In this document: positions 38,353 to 47,680 of the stretch, in pieces
Position numbering within the stretch: the stretch's first letter is position 1
How the letters are laid out: each line of letters opens with the position of its first letter
Assembly: GCF_902809855.1 (NCBI RefSeq)
Contig: NZ_CADDWJ010000002.1
Location: 496,001 to 560,000, forward strand
Direction of reading: 5' to 3'
Length of the DNA stretch: 64,000 nt
DNA from: Acinetobacter sp. Marseille-Q1618
GTDB lineage: Bacteria; Pseudomonadota; Gammaproteobacteria; Pseudomonadales; Moraxellaceae
Made by a program: the position numbers and the translations under genes
Notes under the pieces: generated by a model
Seen by the model: the letters and a program-made list of their open reading frames with translations, nothing else
Told to the model about the DNA's origin: nothing
Databases searched by the model: none

Positions 38353-39162
38353 CTATCCATACATCAGTGCAGGTTCTGGACAACGAAATACTCGTTTCTC
38401 CATCAAATCTACACCACAAGGCAAATCCCATAGCCAATCTAAAAACTGATCAATGGCTTCACGTCCTACAAAAGGTGCGCCATGTTGCGGAACGATCATC
38501 TCAATATCCATATCTTTCACCATATCGACCCAATAACGTAAAATTTTATTGGAGCACATATAGCGTTGATGAAATCCTCGCATACTGGTGAGATGTGCTT
38601 GCATATTTTTAACAGGCTCTTCAGGATTCCCTACGATGGATGCCCCCAAATCTCCTGAAAACAGCACCTTAGAAATAGGATCATAAAATTGAAAATTTCC
38701 TACAGAATGCAAGAAATGTGCAGGAATACTATATAACTCACTATTTCCCAATCTTAAACTCATTCCTTCATCAGGTAACTCAATCAAACGGTCAAACCAT
38801 TCTCCTTCCATTTTGTTTGAGGTAAAGGCAGAGTTAAGATGAGGTAAAAATCTTGCCCATAGTTTTGATGCAACAATTTGCGCTTTGGTATGCATCAACC
38901 AACGTGGCATAGATGTAATAATATCGGGGTCTTGGTGTGACCCAAATACATATTTAATATTTTCCAAACGAATGTATTTAAATAACTCTATCGTTAAAGG
39001 GGTATAGGTCAAATCCCCACCTGGGTCAATAATTGCACCTTCCGCCCCATTAATGATCAAAAATTGATTGGCTTGTATGCCTTCACCTTTTACCAAACTG
39101 GTGAATACAATACATTTATGTACCCCATTATCAAACAATACATATGATGTCGTCTTTGACAT
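38353..39162 (-). CDS. ODP-like metallo-beta-lactamase-fold protein, copy 1
   Basis: A 269-residue MBL-fold protein resembling the di-iron oxygen-binding (ODP) or flavodiiron branch without a flavodoxin domain. Metal-ligand motifs are IIDPGGDL, GSHQDPDI, AHFLHSVGNF, FSGDLGAS and VPQHGAPF. HQDPDI matches HxExDH at only its first His and the Asp: a D stands in the Glu position, and the last His is replaced by Ile. The paralogue at 39822-40619 has the same form. Between them lies a YkgJ-type cysteine-cluster gene. Oxygen or NO sensing is possible, but no output domain is present. Confidence 0.82.
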   Translation of the reverse strand: MSKTTSYVLFDNGVHKCIVFTSLVKGEGIQANQFLIINGAEGAIIDPGGDLTYTPLTIELFKYIRLENIKYVFGSHQDPDIITSMPRWLMHTKAQIVASKLWARFLPHLNSAFTSNKMEGEWFDRLIELPDEGMSLRLGNSELYSIPAHFLHSVGNFQFYDPISKVLFSGDLGASIVGNPEEPVKNMQAHLTSMRGFHQRYMCSNKILRYWVDMVKDMDIEMIVPQHGAPFVGREAIDQFLDWLWDLPCGVDLMEKRVFRCPEPALMYG

Positions 39163-39318
39163 ATTTTTTAATCCTTTTATTCATTATCTTGCGTTAGCTT
39201 TATTTTTTACGCAATTTCAGTATAACGAATAATCACATATAAAAAATATGGTTTTAAATATTTGTTACAACCTTATGTAATATAAAAGTTTATACCAGTT
39301 CACACTTCAAGTAGTGCT

Positions 39319-39684
39319 TTAGCAAACTTGATCAAAATCTTCATCATTACTTGGCAGTACAGGCTCAATTTCAATGAATGGGATCAGGCCATGAGCAGTA
39401 CGGGCTTTATTGCACTGTGCATCGCCTGCTTGAACCTCTTTACAACTTGAGCTGCGCTGTTCATACATCGTGCAACTTACTTGCTGTCCGATCTCACCTG
39501 ACAACATCACACAACGTGGATTTTTCTGATTGGTTCCTTTCATGCATGAATAAACTGGGGTTAATTCTTCAACTACATCGTTCGGCATGATTTCGCCTTC
39601 TGCCCAATAAAAAGACACTCTAAAAAAGGCGCAGCATGCTCCACAGCTTAAGCACGCATCTTGTGCAGGGATTTGAGACAACAT
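39319..39684 (-). CDS. YkgJ-family cysteine-cluster protein
   Basis: A 121-residue protein with the family pattern CLSCGACCAFF near the N-terminus and later cysteines in YSC, RCVML, SCTMYEQR and SCKEVQ, and a terminal Cys. These cysteines probably bind Zn or an Fe-S cluster. It lies between two MBL-fold paralogues on the same strand, after a strong terminator, and 156 bp before copy 1. The function is unknown. Confidence 0.85.
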   Translation of the reverse strand: MLSQIPAQDACLSCGACCAFFRVSFYWAEGEIMPNDVVEELTPVYSCMKGTNQKNPRCVMLSGEIGQQVSCTMYEQRSSSCKEVQAGDAQCNKARTAHGLIPFIEIEPVLPSNDEDFDQVC

Positions 39685-39709
39685 ATTTTTAAAATTCTCG
39701 TGGTCAAAA

Positions 39710-39744
39710 AAACCTCTTTCACTTTGACGCAGTGAAAGAGGTTT
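39710..39744 (-). terminator. Terminator between MBL copy 2 and the ykgJ-type gene
   Basis: AAACCTCTTTCACT (39710-39723) pairs perfectly with 39731-39744 around a 7-nt loop. The A-run at 39706-39712 gives Us on the minus strand, so it ends the copy-2 transcript. Confidence 0.85.
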
Positions 39745-39821
39745 AAAGTAGATTTTGGCGACTCAAATCTTAAAAATATTTTTTATTCAACTCAATCTTT
39801 TTTTCTAATTTTTTTGTTCAT

Positions 39822-40619
39822 TTATTGTGGGCACGTAAACACCATTTCATCCATTAAATCGATTCCGCATTGTAAGTTTTCAATCCAGTCTAAAAACTCA
39901 TTAATCATCTCTTTGCCAACAAAAGGTGTTCCATGTTGCGGCACGATCATTTCCACATCCATTTGTCGTACCATTTTCACCCAAAGGCGAATCACACGAT
40001 TTGAACACATATAACGCTGATGAAAGCCTTTCATGGTTGGAATATGCTCTGCAAAGCTACTGATTGGGCGAGCAGCATCTTTCACCATTGAAGCACCCAT
40101 ATCCCCTGAGAATAAAATTTTCGCAATAGGATCGTAAAATTGGAAATTCCCAACAGAGTGTAAAAAGTGCGCAGGTACAGCAATAATTTTACTGTCACCT
40201 AAAGTAATCGCTGCACCTTGATCAGGAAGTTCAATCAAACGCTCCAACCATCCACCTTTCATGCGATCACTCATAAACGCAGAGTTTAAATGGGGTAAAA
40301 AGCGTGCCCATAACTTTGAGGCAACAACCTTGGCATCGGTATATACTAACCAACGTGGCATAGAGGTAATAATGTCAGGGTCTTGATGTGATGCCATGAC
40401 ATAATCAAGATTTTGTAAACGTGTATATTTGTTTAACTCCATGGTCAATGGCACATAGGTTAAGTCGCCACCCGGGTCTAATACTGCCGCTCGGTCATGA
40501 TCAAGAATTAAAAACTGATTGGCTTGTACACCTTCACCTTTAACTAAACTCGTAAAACTAATACATTTATGTGTACCATTATCGAACAGTACCTGCGATG
40601 TGGTGCGATCTAAAGCCAT
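39822..40619 (-). CDS. ODP-like metallo-beta-lactamase-fold protein, copy 2
   Basis: A 265-residue paralogue of the protein at 38353-39162, with long identical blocks such as FTSLVKGEG, SKLWARFLPHLNSAF, HFLHSVGNFQFYDPI and GFHQRYMCSN. Metal-site motifs (SHQDPDI, FSGDMGAS, VPQHGTPF) are the same in both. The two copies are thus a tandem duplication split by the cysteine-cluster gene. It has its own terminator and probably its own promoter in the 270-bp gap upstream. Confidence 0.82.
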   Translation of the reverse strand: MALDRTTSQVLFDNGTHKCISFTSLVKGEGVQANQFLILDHDRAAVLDPGGDLTYVPLTMELNKYTRLQNLDYVMASHQDPDIITSMPRWLVYTDAKVVASKLWARFLPHLNSAFMSDRMKGGWLERLIELPDQGAAITLGDSKIIAVPAHFLHSVGNFQFYDPIAKILFSGDMGASMVKDAARPISSFAEHIPTMKGFHQRYMCSNRVIRLWVKMVRQMDVEMIVPQHGTPFVGKEMINEFLDWIENLQCGIDLMDEMVFTCPQ

Positions 40620-40891
40620 ACCCCAACCCCTACAAAATATTCATCTATATCGCTTCTTTCATTTCTCTACAAAACACACGACATTTTTATATCGAAATTT
40701 CCTGTACAAAATTATAGATAAAAAAATCCAATGAAAGAATGTGAAAAACATACTTTTTATTCCTTATAATCTATAAGGATTCAAACCAAATTACAATTAA
40801 AACCCAATATAACTTATCGAAAATTTCACTTATATGCCAAGTAAAGCGCATCTCCCCCATAAAACAGGCAAATGCACTTTCAAAATGAAGC

Positions 40892-41470
40892 TTAGAAAAA
40901 GTAATGTTGTACTAAAGCAGCTACACCAATGATCAAGAAAATCAGTGCGCCAATTTTATGAATCAGTGAAATCGGTAATTTTTCTGCTAATTTATTACCA
41001 ATAAATACCGCAGGTGCATTCACCAACATGATGCCGAGTGTTGTACCTAAAGTGACCCAGCCAATACTGTCAAAACGAGCAGCGAGAGCAACTGTGGCGA
41101 TTTGAGTTTTATCACCAATTTCCGCAAGAAAAAATAAGACAAAAGTTGCACCAAACACCCCATACTTTTGCCATTTATTAATACTTTCGGACTCGTCATC
41201 TAATTCATCTGGGATCAACATCCACCCAGCCATTGCAATAAAACCGAGGGATACAATCCATAATAGAACGGTAGGACTTAAAACTGTAGTAATCCATTGT
41301 CCAAGTAAAGCTGAAACACCATGATTGACAACGGTTGCCAAAAAAATAGCAATCAGAATAGGGACAGGTTTTCGAAATTTTGCAGCAAGTAATAAAGCAA
41401 GAAGTTGGGTTTTATCACCCATTTCAGATAGGGCAACCACCACAAGTGAGATCAAGAAGGCATGTAACAT
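40892..41470 (-). CDS. GDT1/UPF0016-family Mn2+ exporter
   Basis: A 192-residue inner-membrane protein with six helices and two copies of the E-x-G-D-K-T motif (SEMGDKTQLLA at about residue 18, AEIGDKTQIAT at about 115). Family members (TMEM165, MneA/MntX) export Mn2+. The leader carries a yybP-ykoY manganese riboswitch, which fits. ATG 41470 is chosen: no in-frame start lies upstream except a TTG at 41491 without a ribosome site. A short leader ORF ends one base before this ATG. Confidence 0.88.
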   Translation of the reverse strand: MLHAFLISLVVVALSEMGDKTQLLALLLAAKFRKPVPILIAIFLATVVNHGVSALLGQWITTVLSPTVLLWIVSLGFIAMAGWMLIPDELDDESESINKWQKYGVFGATFVLFFLAEIGDKTQIATVALAARFDSIGWVTLGTTLGIMLVNAPAVFIGNKLAEKLPISLIHKIGALIFLIIGVAALVQHYFF

Positions 41471-41471
41471 G

Positions 41472-41501
41472 TCATTTTCTCTGGCTAGCAATATTTACCA
41501 A
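41472..41501 (-). CDS. Candidate nine-residue leader ORF of the Mn exporter
   Basis: AGGAGGGG (41509-41516) lies 7 nt upstream of a TTG at 41501. The frame reads MVNIASQRK and stops at 41472, one base before the exporter ATG. This strong ribosome site is too far (38 nt) to serve the exporter directly. Its site and start fall inside a hairpin GGCTAGCA/TGCTAGCC (41483-41523). Translational coupling is likely but unproven. Confidence 0.45.
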   Translation of the reverse strand: MVNIASQRK

Positions 41502-41527
41502 TGACTTACCCCTCCTGCTAGCCTATA

Positions 41528-41700
41528 TGAATAGTCGCCTATTCAATGCGGAGTGATAAATCAAAGGTCTTGCCAACAAAAGAAATGCTTAAAATAAGCA
41601 AATTGGTTCTTTGCTATGATGACCATGTTCTGTTGAACAATTATGTTGACCATCACCTATTCACAGATCAAGTTGATTGTGAATAGCGGCTACTCCCCAA
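41528..41700 (-). promoter_or_regulatory. yybP-ykoY manganese riboswitch
   Basis: The minus strand shows the conserved blocks of this class: GGGGAGTAGCCG (41698-41687), GTGATGGTCAACATA in the middle, GGCAAGACCTTTGA (from 41574), and ACTCC (41554-41550) closing P1 with GGAGT. Downstream a 7-bp hairpin TGAATAG-GCGA-CTATTCA (41545-41528) repeats the two strands of the aptamer stem CTATTCAC/GTGAATAG (41686-41679 and 41664-41657). That makes alternative pairings possible. The gene it controls is the Mn exporter. Known members turn on exporter expression when Mn2+ is high. Confidence 0.88.
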
Positions 41701-41798
41701 TGAAGTGTGCGTCTATCTTAATGGGCTTCATGTTTATTTTCAATGAAATTCATCTGAAGCTTTTTGATAAACATATTTGATTAAAGTTTAATACATAA

Positions 41799-41821
41799 AA
41801 AACCCCGCCGTAGCGAGGTTT
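41799..41821 (-). terminator. Terminator of aceE-aceF
   Basis: On the minus strand AAACCTCGC and GCGGGGTTT pair over 9 bp (one U-G wobble) around TACG, followed by more Us. It lies 24 bp after the aceF stop. Confidence 0.85.
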
Positions 41822-41844
41822 CGATTGATCTTGATGACCTTAAC

Positions 41845-43842
41845 TTAGAGCAAAATATTACGGATATCTGCTAAAAGTTTGGTGAGTTTATTGGTAAAAC
41901 GCGCTGCGTCTGCACCATTGATCACACGATGATCATAGGACAATGACAATGGCAACATCAGTTTTGGATCAAAACCTTCACCATTCCATACAGGTTGCAT
42001 GGTTGCAGGAGAAATACCCAAAATCGCCACTTGCGGCCAGTTCACGAGTGGTGTAAATGCAGTACCACCAATAGAACCTAAACTAGTAATGGTAAAATTC
42101 GCACCTTGTAAGTCTTTCGGAGAAAGTTTTTTGTCACGGGCTTTTTGACTCAGCTCACCCAATTCAATCGCGATTTGTTTAATCGACTTTTGGTCAGGAT
42201 TGCGTAATACAGGAACTGTTAAACCATCTGGTGTCGCTACTGCAATACCCATGTGAATCTCATTACGCAGTACTACAGACTTTTGATCATCTGCTAAATG
42301 ACTTGCAAAATAAGGCTCTTCTTTGAGTAAGAACGCTACCGCTTTAGCAATAAATGCTAAAATCGTGAGGCTAATGCCGTCTTGTTTAAATTTAGCTTTC
42401 AATTCACCACGCCAAGCTTCAAGCTCGGTAATATCCGCCAAATCAAACTGCGTCACTTGTGGAATAAAGTTATTTAATGACAACTGAGGTACAGACACTT
42501 GCTGCAAACGGGTCATTGTTGCAACTTCACTACCACCGAATGCACTAAAGTCAGGTAAGGCAGGCAAACCCGAAGCCGCCTGTGCAACAGTTGCTTGCGG
42601 CGCAGCTTGTGATGCAGTCAGTCGCTGCTTCACATAAGCAAAGACGTCTTCTTTCATGACACGATCATGAGGTCCAGAAGATTCAACTTGCGCAAGTAAT
42701 ACGCCAAGCTCACGTGCAAGTTTCCGTACTGCTGGTCCTGCATAGACTTTGGCATTTTCAGCTTGTTGTTCTTTGCTGAGTTTATCTGAAGTATTTGCCA
42801 CATGCGCTTTTGGTTCTTCAACTGCTATTTTTTCAGTTTTAGGCTGTGTTTTGGTTTCAGCAGCTTGCGGTGCATTCGTGGCTTTTTCTTTGGCAACTTC
42901 TGAAGGCTGCACATCAGCAATCCCATCAATCGTCACCAAAGGCATACCTTGTTTGACTTCTTGGTTATCACTAACATGAATCGCTTTAATCGTACCTGAA
43001 ACTGTGCTTGGTACTTCAACCGATGCTTTGTCTGATTCAACCACAACCAAACTTTGATCTTTCTCAACACGATCGCCAACACTAACCAAGATTTCAGAAA
43101 CAGAGGCTTTGTCTACACCCAAATCAGGTACAGCAATTTCGACTGAGCCAGATTGAACAGGTTTAGACTCAGCTTTAGGTGATTCAGTAGCTGTTGACGC
43201 TGTTGGAGCAGTTTGTTTATTTTCAGTGCTTGAAGATTTTTCTTGAGCCACAGAAGTAGTTTTTACAGTAATTAAGACCACACCTTCTTTAACACTGTCG
43301 CCTTCTTTCACAACAATATTTTCAATCGTACCAGCAACTGTGCTTGGGACTTCAACTGTTGCTTTGTCGGACTCAACCACCACGATACTATCGTCAACAG
43401 CAATTTCATCGCCCGCTTTCACTAAAACTTCACCGACCAGTGCTTTTTCCACACCAATGTCAGGTACTTTCACTTCAACTATTTCTGAGGATGTTGCTGC
43501 TGCATTTGTATTCTCAGCTTTTGGCTGTTCAGTGCTAACGTGTTCTTGGGTTGATTCTGCTTGTGCTTTTTCTTCACTTTGGGCAGGTTCTGATTCACTA
43601 GTTTCAGCTTGTGCAGCATCTGCTTCAACTTCAATCAATACCGCACCTTCAGCAACCTCATCACCTTCAGATACAGCAATACTTTTCACTACACCCACCG
43701 AAGTGCTAGGTACTTCGACAGAGGCTTTATCTGACTCAAGCAACACGATGCTGTCATCGATTGCGATCGTGTCACCCACTTTAACCAAAATTTCAGCGAC
43801 AGTGGCTTTTTCTACACCAATATCAGGAGTTTTAATTTGCAT
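41845..43842 (-). CDS. aceF: Pyruvate dehydrogenase E2, three lipoyl domains
   Basis: A 665-residue dihydrolipoyl acetyltransferase. Three lipoyl domains carry the lipoylated Lys in ESDKA at about residues 39, 160 and 275, separated by Ala/Pro/Glu-rich linkers. The E3/E1-binding domain (YAGPAVRKLARELG) is near 367. The catalytic domain ends with SYDHRVINGADAARF, which holds the active His. Its start overlaps the aceE stop as TAATG, so translation is coupled, and GGAG lies just upstream within aceE. It forms the core of the PDH complex. Confidence 0.97.
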   Translation of the reverse strand: MQIKTPDIGVEKATVAEILVKVGDTIAIDDSIVLLESDKASVEVPSTSVGVVKSIAVSEGDEVAEGAVLIEVEADAAQAETSESEPAQSEEKAQAESTQEHVSTEQPKAENTNAAATSSEIVEVKVPDIGVEKALVGEVLVKAGDEIAVDDSIVVVESDKATVEVPSTVAGTIENIVVKEGDSVKEGVVLITVKTTSVAQEKSSSTENKQTAPTASTATESPKAESKPVQSGSVEIAVPDLGVDKASVSEILVSVGDRVEKDQSLVVVESDKASVEVPSTVSGTIKAIHVSDNQEVKQGMPLVTIDGIADVQPSEVAKEKATNAPQAAETKTQPKTEKIAVEEPKAHVANTSDKLSKEQQAENAKVYAGPAVRKLARELGVLLAQVESSGPHDRVMKEDVFAYVKQRLTASQAAPQATVAQAASGLPALPDFSAFGGSEVATMTRLQQVSVPQLSLNNFIPQVTQFDLADITELEAWRGELKAKFKQDGISLTILAFIAKAVAFLLKEEPYFASHLADDQKSVVLRNEIHMGIAVATPDGLTVPVLRNPDQKSIKQIAIELGELSQKARDKKLSPKDLQGANFTITSLGSIGGTAFTPLVNWPQVAILGISPATMQPVWNGEGFDPKLMLPLSLSYDHRVINGADAARFTNKLTKLLADIRNILL

Positions 43843-46553
43843 TATTTATTCTCCTCGCTTGATTCAGTATAAGCCGCAACATCTTGTACGGATGGATGAG
43901 CTTGTGGCAACCATGCAACGGGACGATCAACATCAAGTTCAAAGGTAGAAATCGCATCTTTAACTAAACGTGCATCAACTTCGCCTTCATCTGCTAGTTT
44001 TTTCAAAGTTGCAACCACAATGTGTGCCGCATCTACACCAAAGAAACTACGCAAATTACCACGCGTATCTGAACGACCATAACCATCTGTACCCAAAGTT
44101 ACATAAGGACGGCTGTCTGGTAAATATGCACGGATTTGTTCACTATAAGCGCGGATATGATCCGTTGCCGCAACCACGATACCATCTGTACCACGAAGTT
44201 GTTTTGATACCCAAGACTCTTTACCATCTTCCAGTGGGTGTAAACGGTTATATTCCTCAACCGCCATACCATCACGTGCAAGCTCATTAAAACTTGTCGC
44301 ACTCCAAATATTGGCATGAATTTGATATTCATCTTTTAAGATTTGTGCAGCTTTAATCACTTCACGCAAGATCACGCCTGAACCAATCAACTGAACGGTT
44401 GCTTTGTCATCTTTTTCAAATAAATACAGACCTTTTTTAATGCCCTCAATGGCTTCTTGTGGCAAGGCAGGCTGATCATAATTTTCATTCATCAGAGTTA
44501 AATAATAGAACACACGCTCCTGATTTACATACATACGTTGTAAACCATCATGAATGATTACCGCCAACTCATAGCCAAAACAAGGATCATACGCCACACA
44601 GTTAGGAATGGTATTTGCCAAGACATGTGAATGACCATCTTGGTGTTGTAAACCTTCACCATTTAATGTGGTACGACCTGCAGTTGCACCAAACAAGAAA
44701 CCTTGTGCCTGCGAATCACCTGCCGCCCATGCAATATCACCAATACGTTGGAAACCAAACATCGAGTAATACATATACATTGGAATCATTGGTAAGTTAT
44801 TGGTTGAATAACTTGTCCCTAATGCAGACCACGCACTCATTGCACCAGCTTCGTTGATCCCTTCTTGAAGCATATGACCATCTTTTGCTTCACGATAATT
44901 CATGAGTTGCTCTTGGTCTTCTGGCGTATAGTTTTGCCCATGCGCCGCATAAATGCCCAGTTGACGGAACATCCCTTCTAAACCAAAAGTACGCGCTTCA
45001 TCTGGAACAATTGGCACAACACGGTCTTTAATCGCATTTTCTTTCAATAAAGCTGCAATCAAACGCACCATAACCATCGTAGTGGATTGCTCTTTGCCAC
45101 CACTGCCTTTTAAGACGCTATCAAAGACAGAAAGCTCTGGAATTTGCAAAGCTTCACTTTCTTTACGACGTGCAGGTAAATAGCCACCAAGTGCTTCACG
45201 GCGTGCTTTCATATATTTCAATTCAGGAGAATTTTCACCTGGACGATAGAAAGGTAATTCTTCCAGATCTTCATCTTTGAATGGAAGATTAAAGCGATTA
45301 CGGAAATATTTTAATGATTCCAAATGCATTTTTTTGATTTGGTGGGTTTTATTCACCGCTTCAATTTCATCAGATAAACCATAACCTTTAACTGTTTTCG
45401 CCAAAATTACAGTTGGTTGACCATTACTGGTCATGGCAGCAGCATATGCAGCATAAACCTTGTATGGATCGTGTCCACCACGATTGAGATTATCAATATC
45501 TTCATCACTCAAGGTTTTAACTAATTCTTCAGCTTCAGGATATTTACCAAAGAAATGCTCACGGGTATATGCACCACCTTTCACCTGATAACGCTGATAA
45601 TCACCATCTAGCGCTTCATCCATACGTGCTTTTAATGCGCCAGAAGTATCTTTATCTAGTAGTGGGTCCCAATGACGTCCCCAAACCACTTTAATGACTC
45701 GCCAACCTGCACCACGAAATAATGATTCTAGTTCTTGGATAATTTTACCATTACCACGAACAGGGCCATCTAAACGCTGTAAGTTACAGTTAATCACCCA
45801 GATCAAATTGTCTAGTTTTTCACGCCCTGCTAGAGAAATCGCCCCCAAGCTCTCTGGCTCATCCATCTCACCATCGCCAAGATATGCCCAGACTTTACGA
45901 TCTTCTTCTTTGATCAAACCACGATTCATCAAATATTTTTGAATGTGCGCTTGATAGATCGACATGATCGGACCTAGACCCATCGACACGGTTGGGAACT
46001 GCCAGTAATCAGGCATTAAATAAGGATGTGGATAGCTTGAAAGACCTTGACCACCGACTTCACGACGGAAATTATTCAGTTGATCTTCAGTCAAACGCCC
46101 TTCTAAATAAGAACGCGCATAAATCCCCGGTGCACAGTGACCTTGATAATAGATCATGTCGCCACCGAAGTGATCACTATTGGCACGGAAGAAATGGTTA
46201 AAACCTACATCATACAATGTTGCTGAAGATGCAAAACTTGCTAAGTGACCGCCTAAGTCGTCCCCTGTTTTATTGGCACGTAGCACCATCGCTAAAGCAT
46301 TCCAACGGATGAGTGCACGGATACGGCGTTCCATGTCTGCATCGCCCGGCATAGCAGGTTGTTCTTCAACAGGAATCGTATTTAAGTAGGGAGTATTTAG
46401 TCTCTGAATAGACACATGCTTTGCAATTGCTTGTTGGTATAGTTTTTCGAGCAAAAAAGCAGCACGATCAGTTCCCATATGCTGTAACACAGAATCAAAG
46501 GCATCTTGCCATTCTTGTGTTTCCTGAGCATCAGTATCACCATAATACGCCAT
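43842..46553 (-). CDS. aceE: Pyruvate dehydrogenase E1, homodimeric type
   Basis: A 903-residue thiamine-diphosphate enzyme that decarboxylates pyruvate. The ThDP motif is YLGDGEMDEPES, ending at the metal ligand in VINCNLQRLDGPVRG. The single-chain AceE type is shown by its length and by IAALLKENAIKDRVVPIVPDEAR cut into the second half. It is first in the aceE-aceF operon, and lpd is not in the window. GTAGGTG lies upstream of the ATG at 46553. Confidence 0.97.
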   Translation of the reverse strand: MAYYGDTDAQETQEWQDAFDSVLQHMGTDRAAFLLEKLYQQAIAKHVSIQRLNTPYLNTIPVEEQPAMPGDADMERRIRALIRWNALAMVLRANKTGDDLGGHLASFASSATLYDVGFNHFFRANSDHFGGDMIYYQGHCAPGIYARSYLEGRLTEDQLNNFRREVGGQGLSSYPHPYLMPDYWQFPTVSMGLGPIMSIYQAHIQKYLMNRGLIKEEDRKVWAYLGDGEMDEPESLGAISLAGREKLDNLIWVINCNLQRLDGPVRGNGKIIQELESLFRGAGWRVIKVVWGRHWDPLLDKDTSGALKARMDEALDGDYQRYQVKGGAYTREHFFGKYPEAEELVKTLSDEDIDNLNRGGHDPYKVYAAYAAAMTSNGQPTVILAKTVKGYGLSDEIEAVNKTHQIKKMHLESLKYFRNRFNLPFKDEDLEELPFYRPGENSPELKYMKARREALGGYLPARRKESEALQIPELSVFDSVLKGSGGKEQSTTMVMVRLIAALLKENAIKDRVVPIVPDEARTFGLEGMFRQLGIYAAHGQNYTPEDQEQLMNYREAKDGHMLQEGINEAGAMSAWSALGTSYSTNNLPMIPMYMYYSMFGFQRIGDIAWAAGDSQAQGFLFGATAGRTTLNGEGLQHQDGHSHVLANTIPNCVAYDPCFGYELAVIIHDGLQRMYVNQERVFYYLTLMNENYDQPALPQEAIEGIKKGLYLFEKDDKATVQLIGSGVILREVIKAAQILKDEYQIHANIWSATSFNELARDGMAVEEYNRLHPLEDGKESWVSKQLRGTDGIVVAATDHIRAYSEQIRAYLPDSRPYVTLGTDGYGRSDTRGNLRSFFGVDAAHIVVATLKKLADEGEVDARLVKDAISTFELDVDRPVAWLPQAHPSVQDVAAYTESSEENK

Positions 46554-46696
46554 GTTTCACCTACTCCTTAGACTAATTTTCTATATCTTATATGTATCAT
46601 GTTTTAAGGGTGTTAAGTTATCGTTACAGATGAATGTAGGCATGTCGTATTATTTAGTAACTAAATACACATTGACCAAAGCTTACACAAAGCAAC

Positions 46697-46724
46697 AAAA
46701 AACCGCCAATAATGGCGGTTTTTT
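46697..46724 (-). terminator. Terminator after the M23 peptidase gene
   Basis: AAAAAACCGCCA (46697-46708) pairs perfectly with TGGCGGTTTTTT (46713-46724) around ATAA. It lies 110 bp after the M23 gene stop and 143 bp before the aceE start. Confidence 0.85.
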
Positions 46725-46833
46725 ATACATTTAAAATTTTATTTAATGATAGTGTATTCAAATCAACTGTTAGCGATGAACATCATACAAGCGTTATTGT
46801 TGATGCCAATAAATTGAATTCGCTAAATATTTA

Positions 46834-47574
46834 TTATGGCAACATTGCTAAATAAGTTGATGGATTTTTACGTTGGCCATCTTTTACAACTTCATAATGC
46901 AAATGAGGACCTGTACAACGGCCTGTACAGCCAACATTGGCAATATGTTCACCTGCTTGCACTTGATCGCCGACACGTGCAATTAGACGTGATGCATGCG
47001 CATAGCGTGTGATATAGCCATTACCATGGTTAATTTCTACATATTGACCATAACCTGTACCCCAACCTGATTTGGTCACGATGCCAGAACCTGTTGCATA
47101 GATTGGTGTACCACTTGGCGCAGAAAGATCTAAACCTGAATGATGCTCAGCACGACCACCCATAGTACGACCACCAAAGTCGGAACTTACACGTTTCATG
47201 TCAGGTAATGGATGTGCCACTAACCATGAATATGGAGAACCTGCTGAATAGCGAGATGCTGTAGATGTAGTGTTTGCAGAAGAGACCGATGCTGAACCGT
47301 ATTTTTTAGCAATTGTGGCATTGTTGAGCTCAATTGGTTTGTCTTGACTACGCAGATGTGGTTGGAAAGTCAAACTTCCTGGAATGTCCATATCATCTGG
47401 ATGAGTATAAGAACCTTGAGATACCGTTGTCGGTTGAGATAATGTTTTTGAAAGTTGCTCTAAACGATCTGGAGCTGAAGTATGAGAAGCATCTAATTGA
47501 ACTAAATCTGCGAATGCAACCGATGCAGCAGAAGCTGCCAAAGAAAATGCCAATAAAATACGTCGCGAATGCAT
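46834..47574 (-). CDS. M23-family (LytM) metallopeptidase
   Basis: A 246-residue secreted protein: signal peptide to about residue 22 (ASVAFA), a Ser/Thr-rich stretch, then the LytM domain. Zn ligands are visible in EHHSGLDL (H...D) and PHLHYEV (HxH), so it should be an active peptidoglycan endopeptidase. Two cysteines in VGCTGRCTGPH may form a disulfide near the active site. It lies next to lpxC and the division genes. Confidence 0.92.
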   Translation of the reverse strand: MHSRRILLAFSLAASAASVAFADLVQLDASHTSAPDRLEQLSKTLSQPTTVSQGSYTHPDDMDIPGSLTFQPHLRSQDKPIELNNATIAKKYGSASVSSANTTSTASRYSAGSPYSWLVAHPLPDMKRVSSDFGGRTMGGRAEHHSGLDLSAPSGTPIYATGSGIVTKSGWGTGYGQYVEINHGNGYITRYAHASRLIARVGDQVQAGEHIANVGCTGRCTGPHLHYEVVKDGQRKNPSTYLAMLP

Positions 47575-47680
47575 AAAAACCTCTTTTAACTGTTCTTAGT
47601 CAAGTTCCTTGAGTGATCTCGTCCTTGATATCTACTGAAACGAGGGCTTAAGATAAGACATAACTATGTAGGAACAATGT

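Noticed and set aside
43340..43948. A 202-codon plus-strand ORF across aceF and the aceE end
   Set aside because: It is antisense to the lipoyl domains and their Ala/Pro/Glu linkers, whose codon pattern keeps the other strand open. No ribosome site and no recognisable motif.
46733..46833. Possible small RNA between the M23 gene and its terminator
   Set aside because: No promoter-like pair or further hairpin; it is better read as the 3' untranslated end of the M23 transcript.
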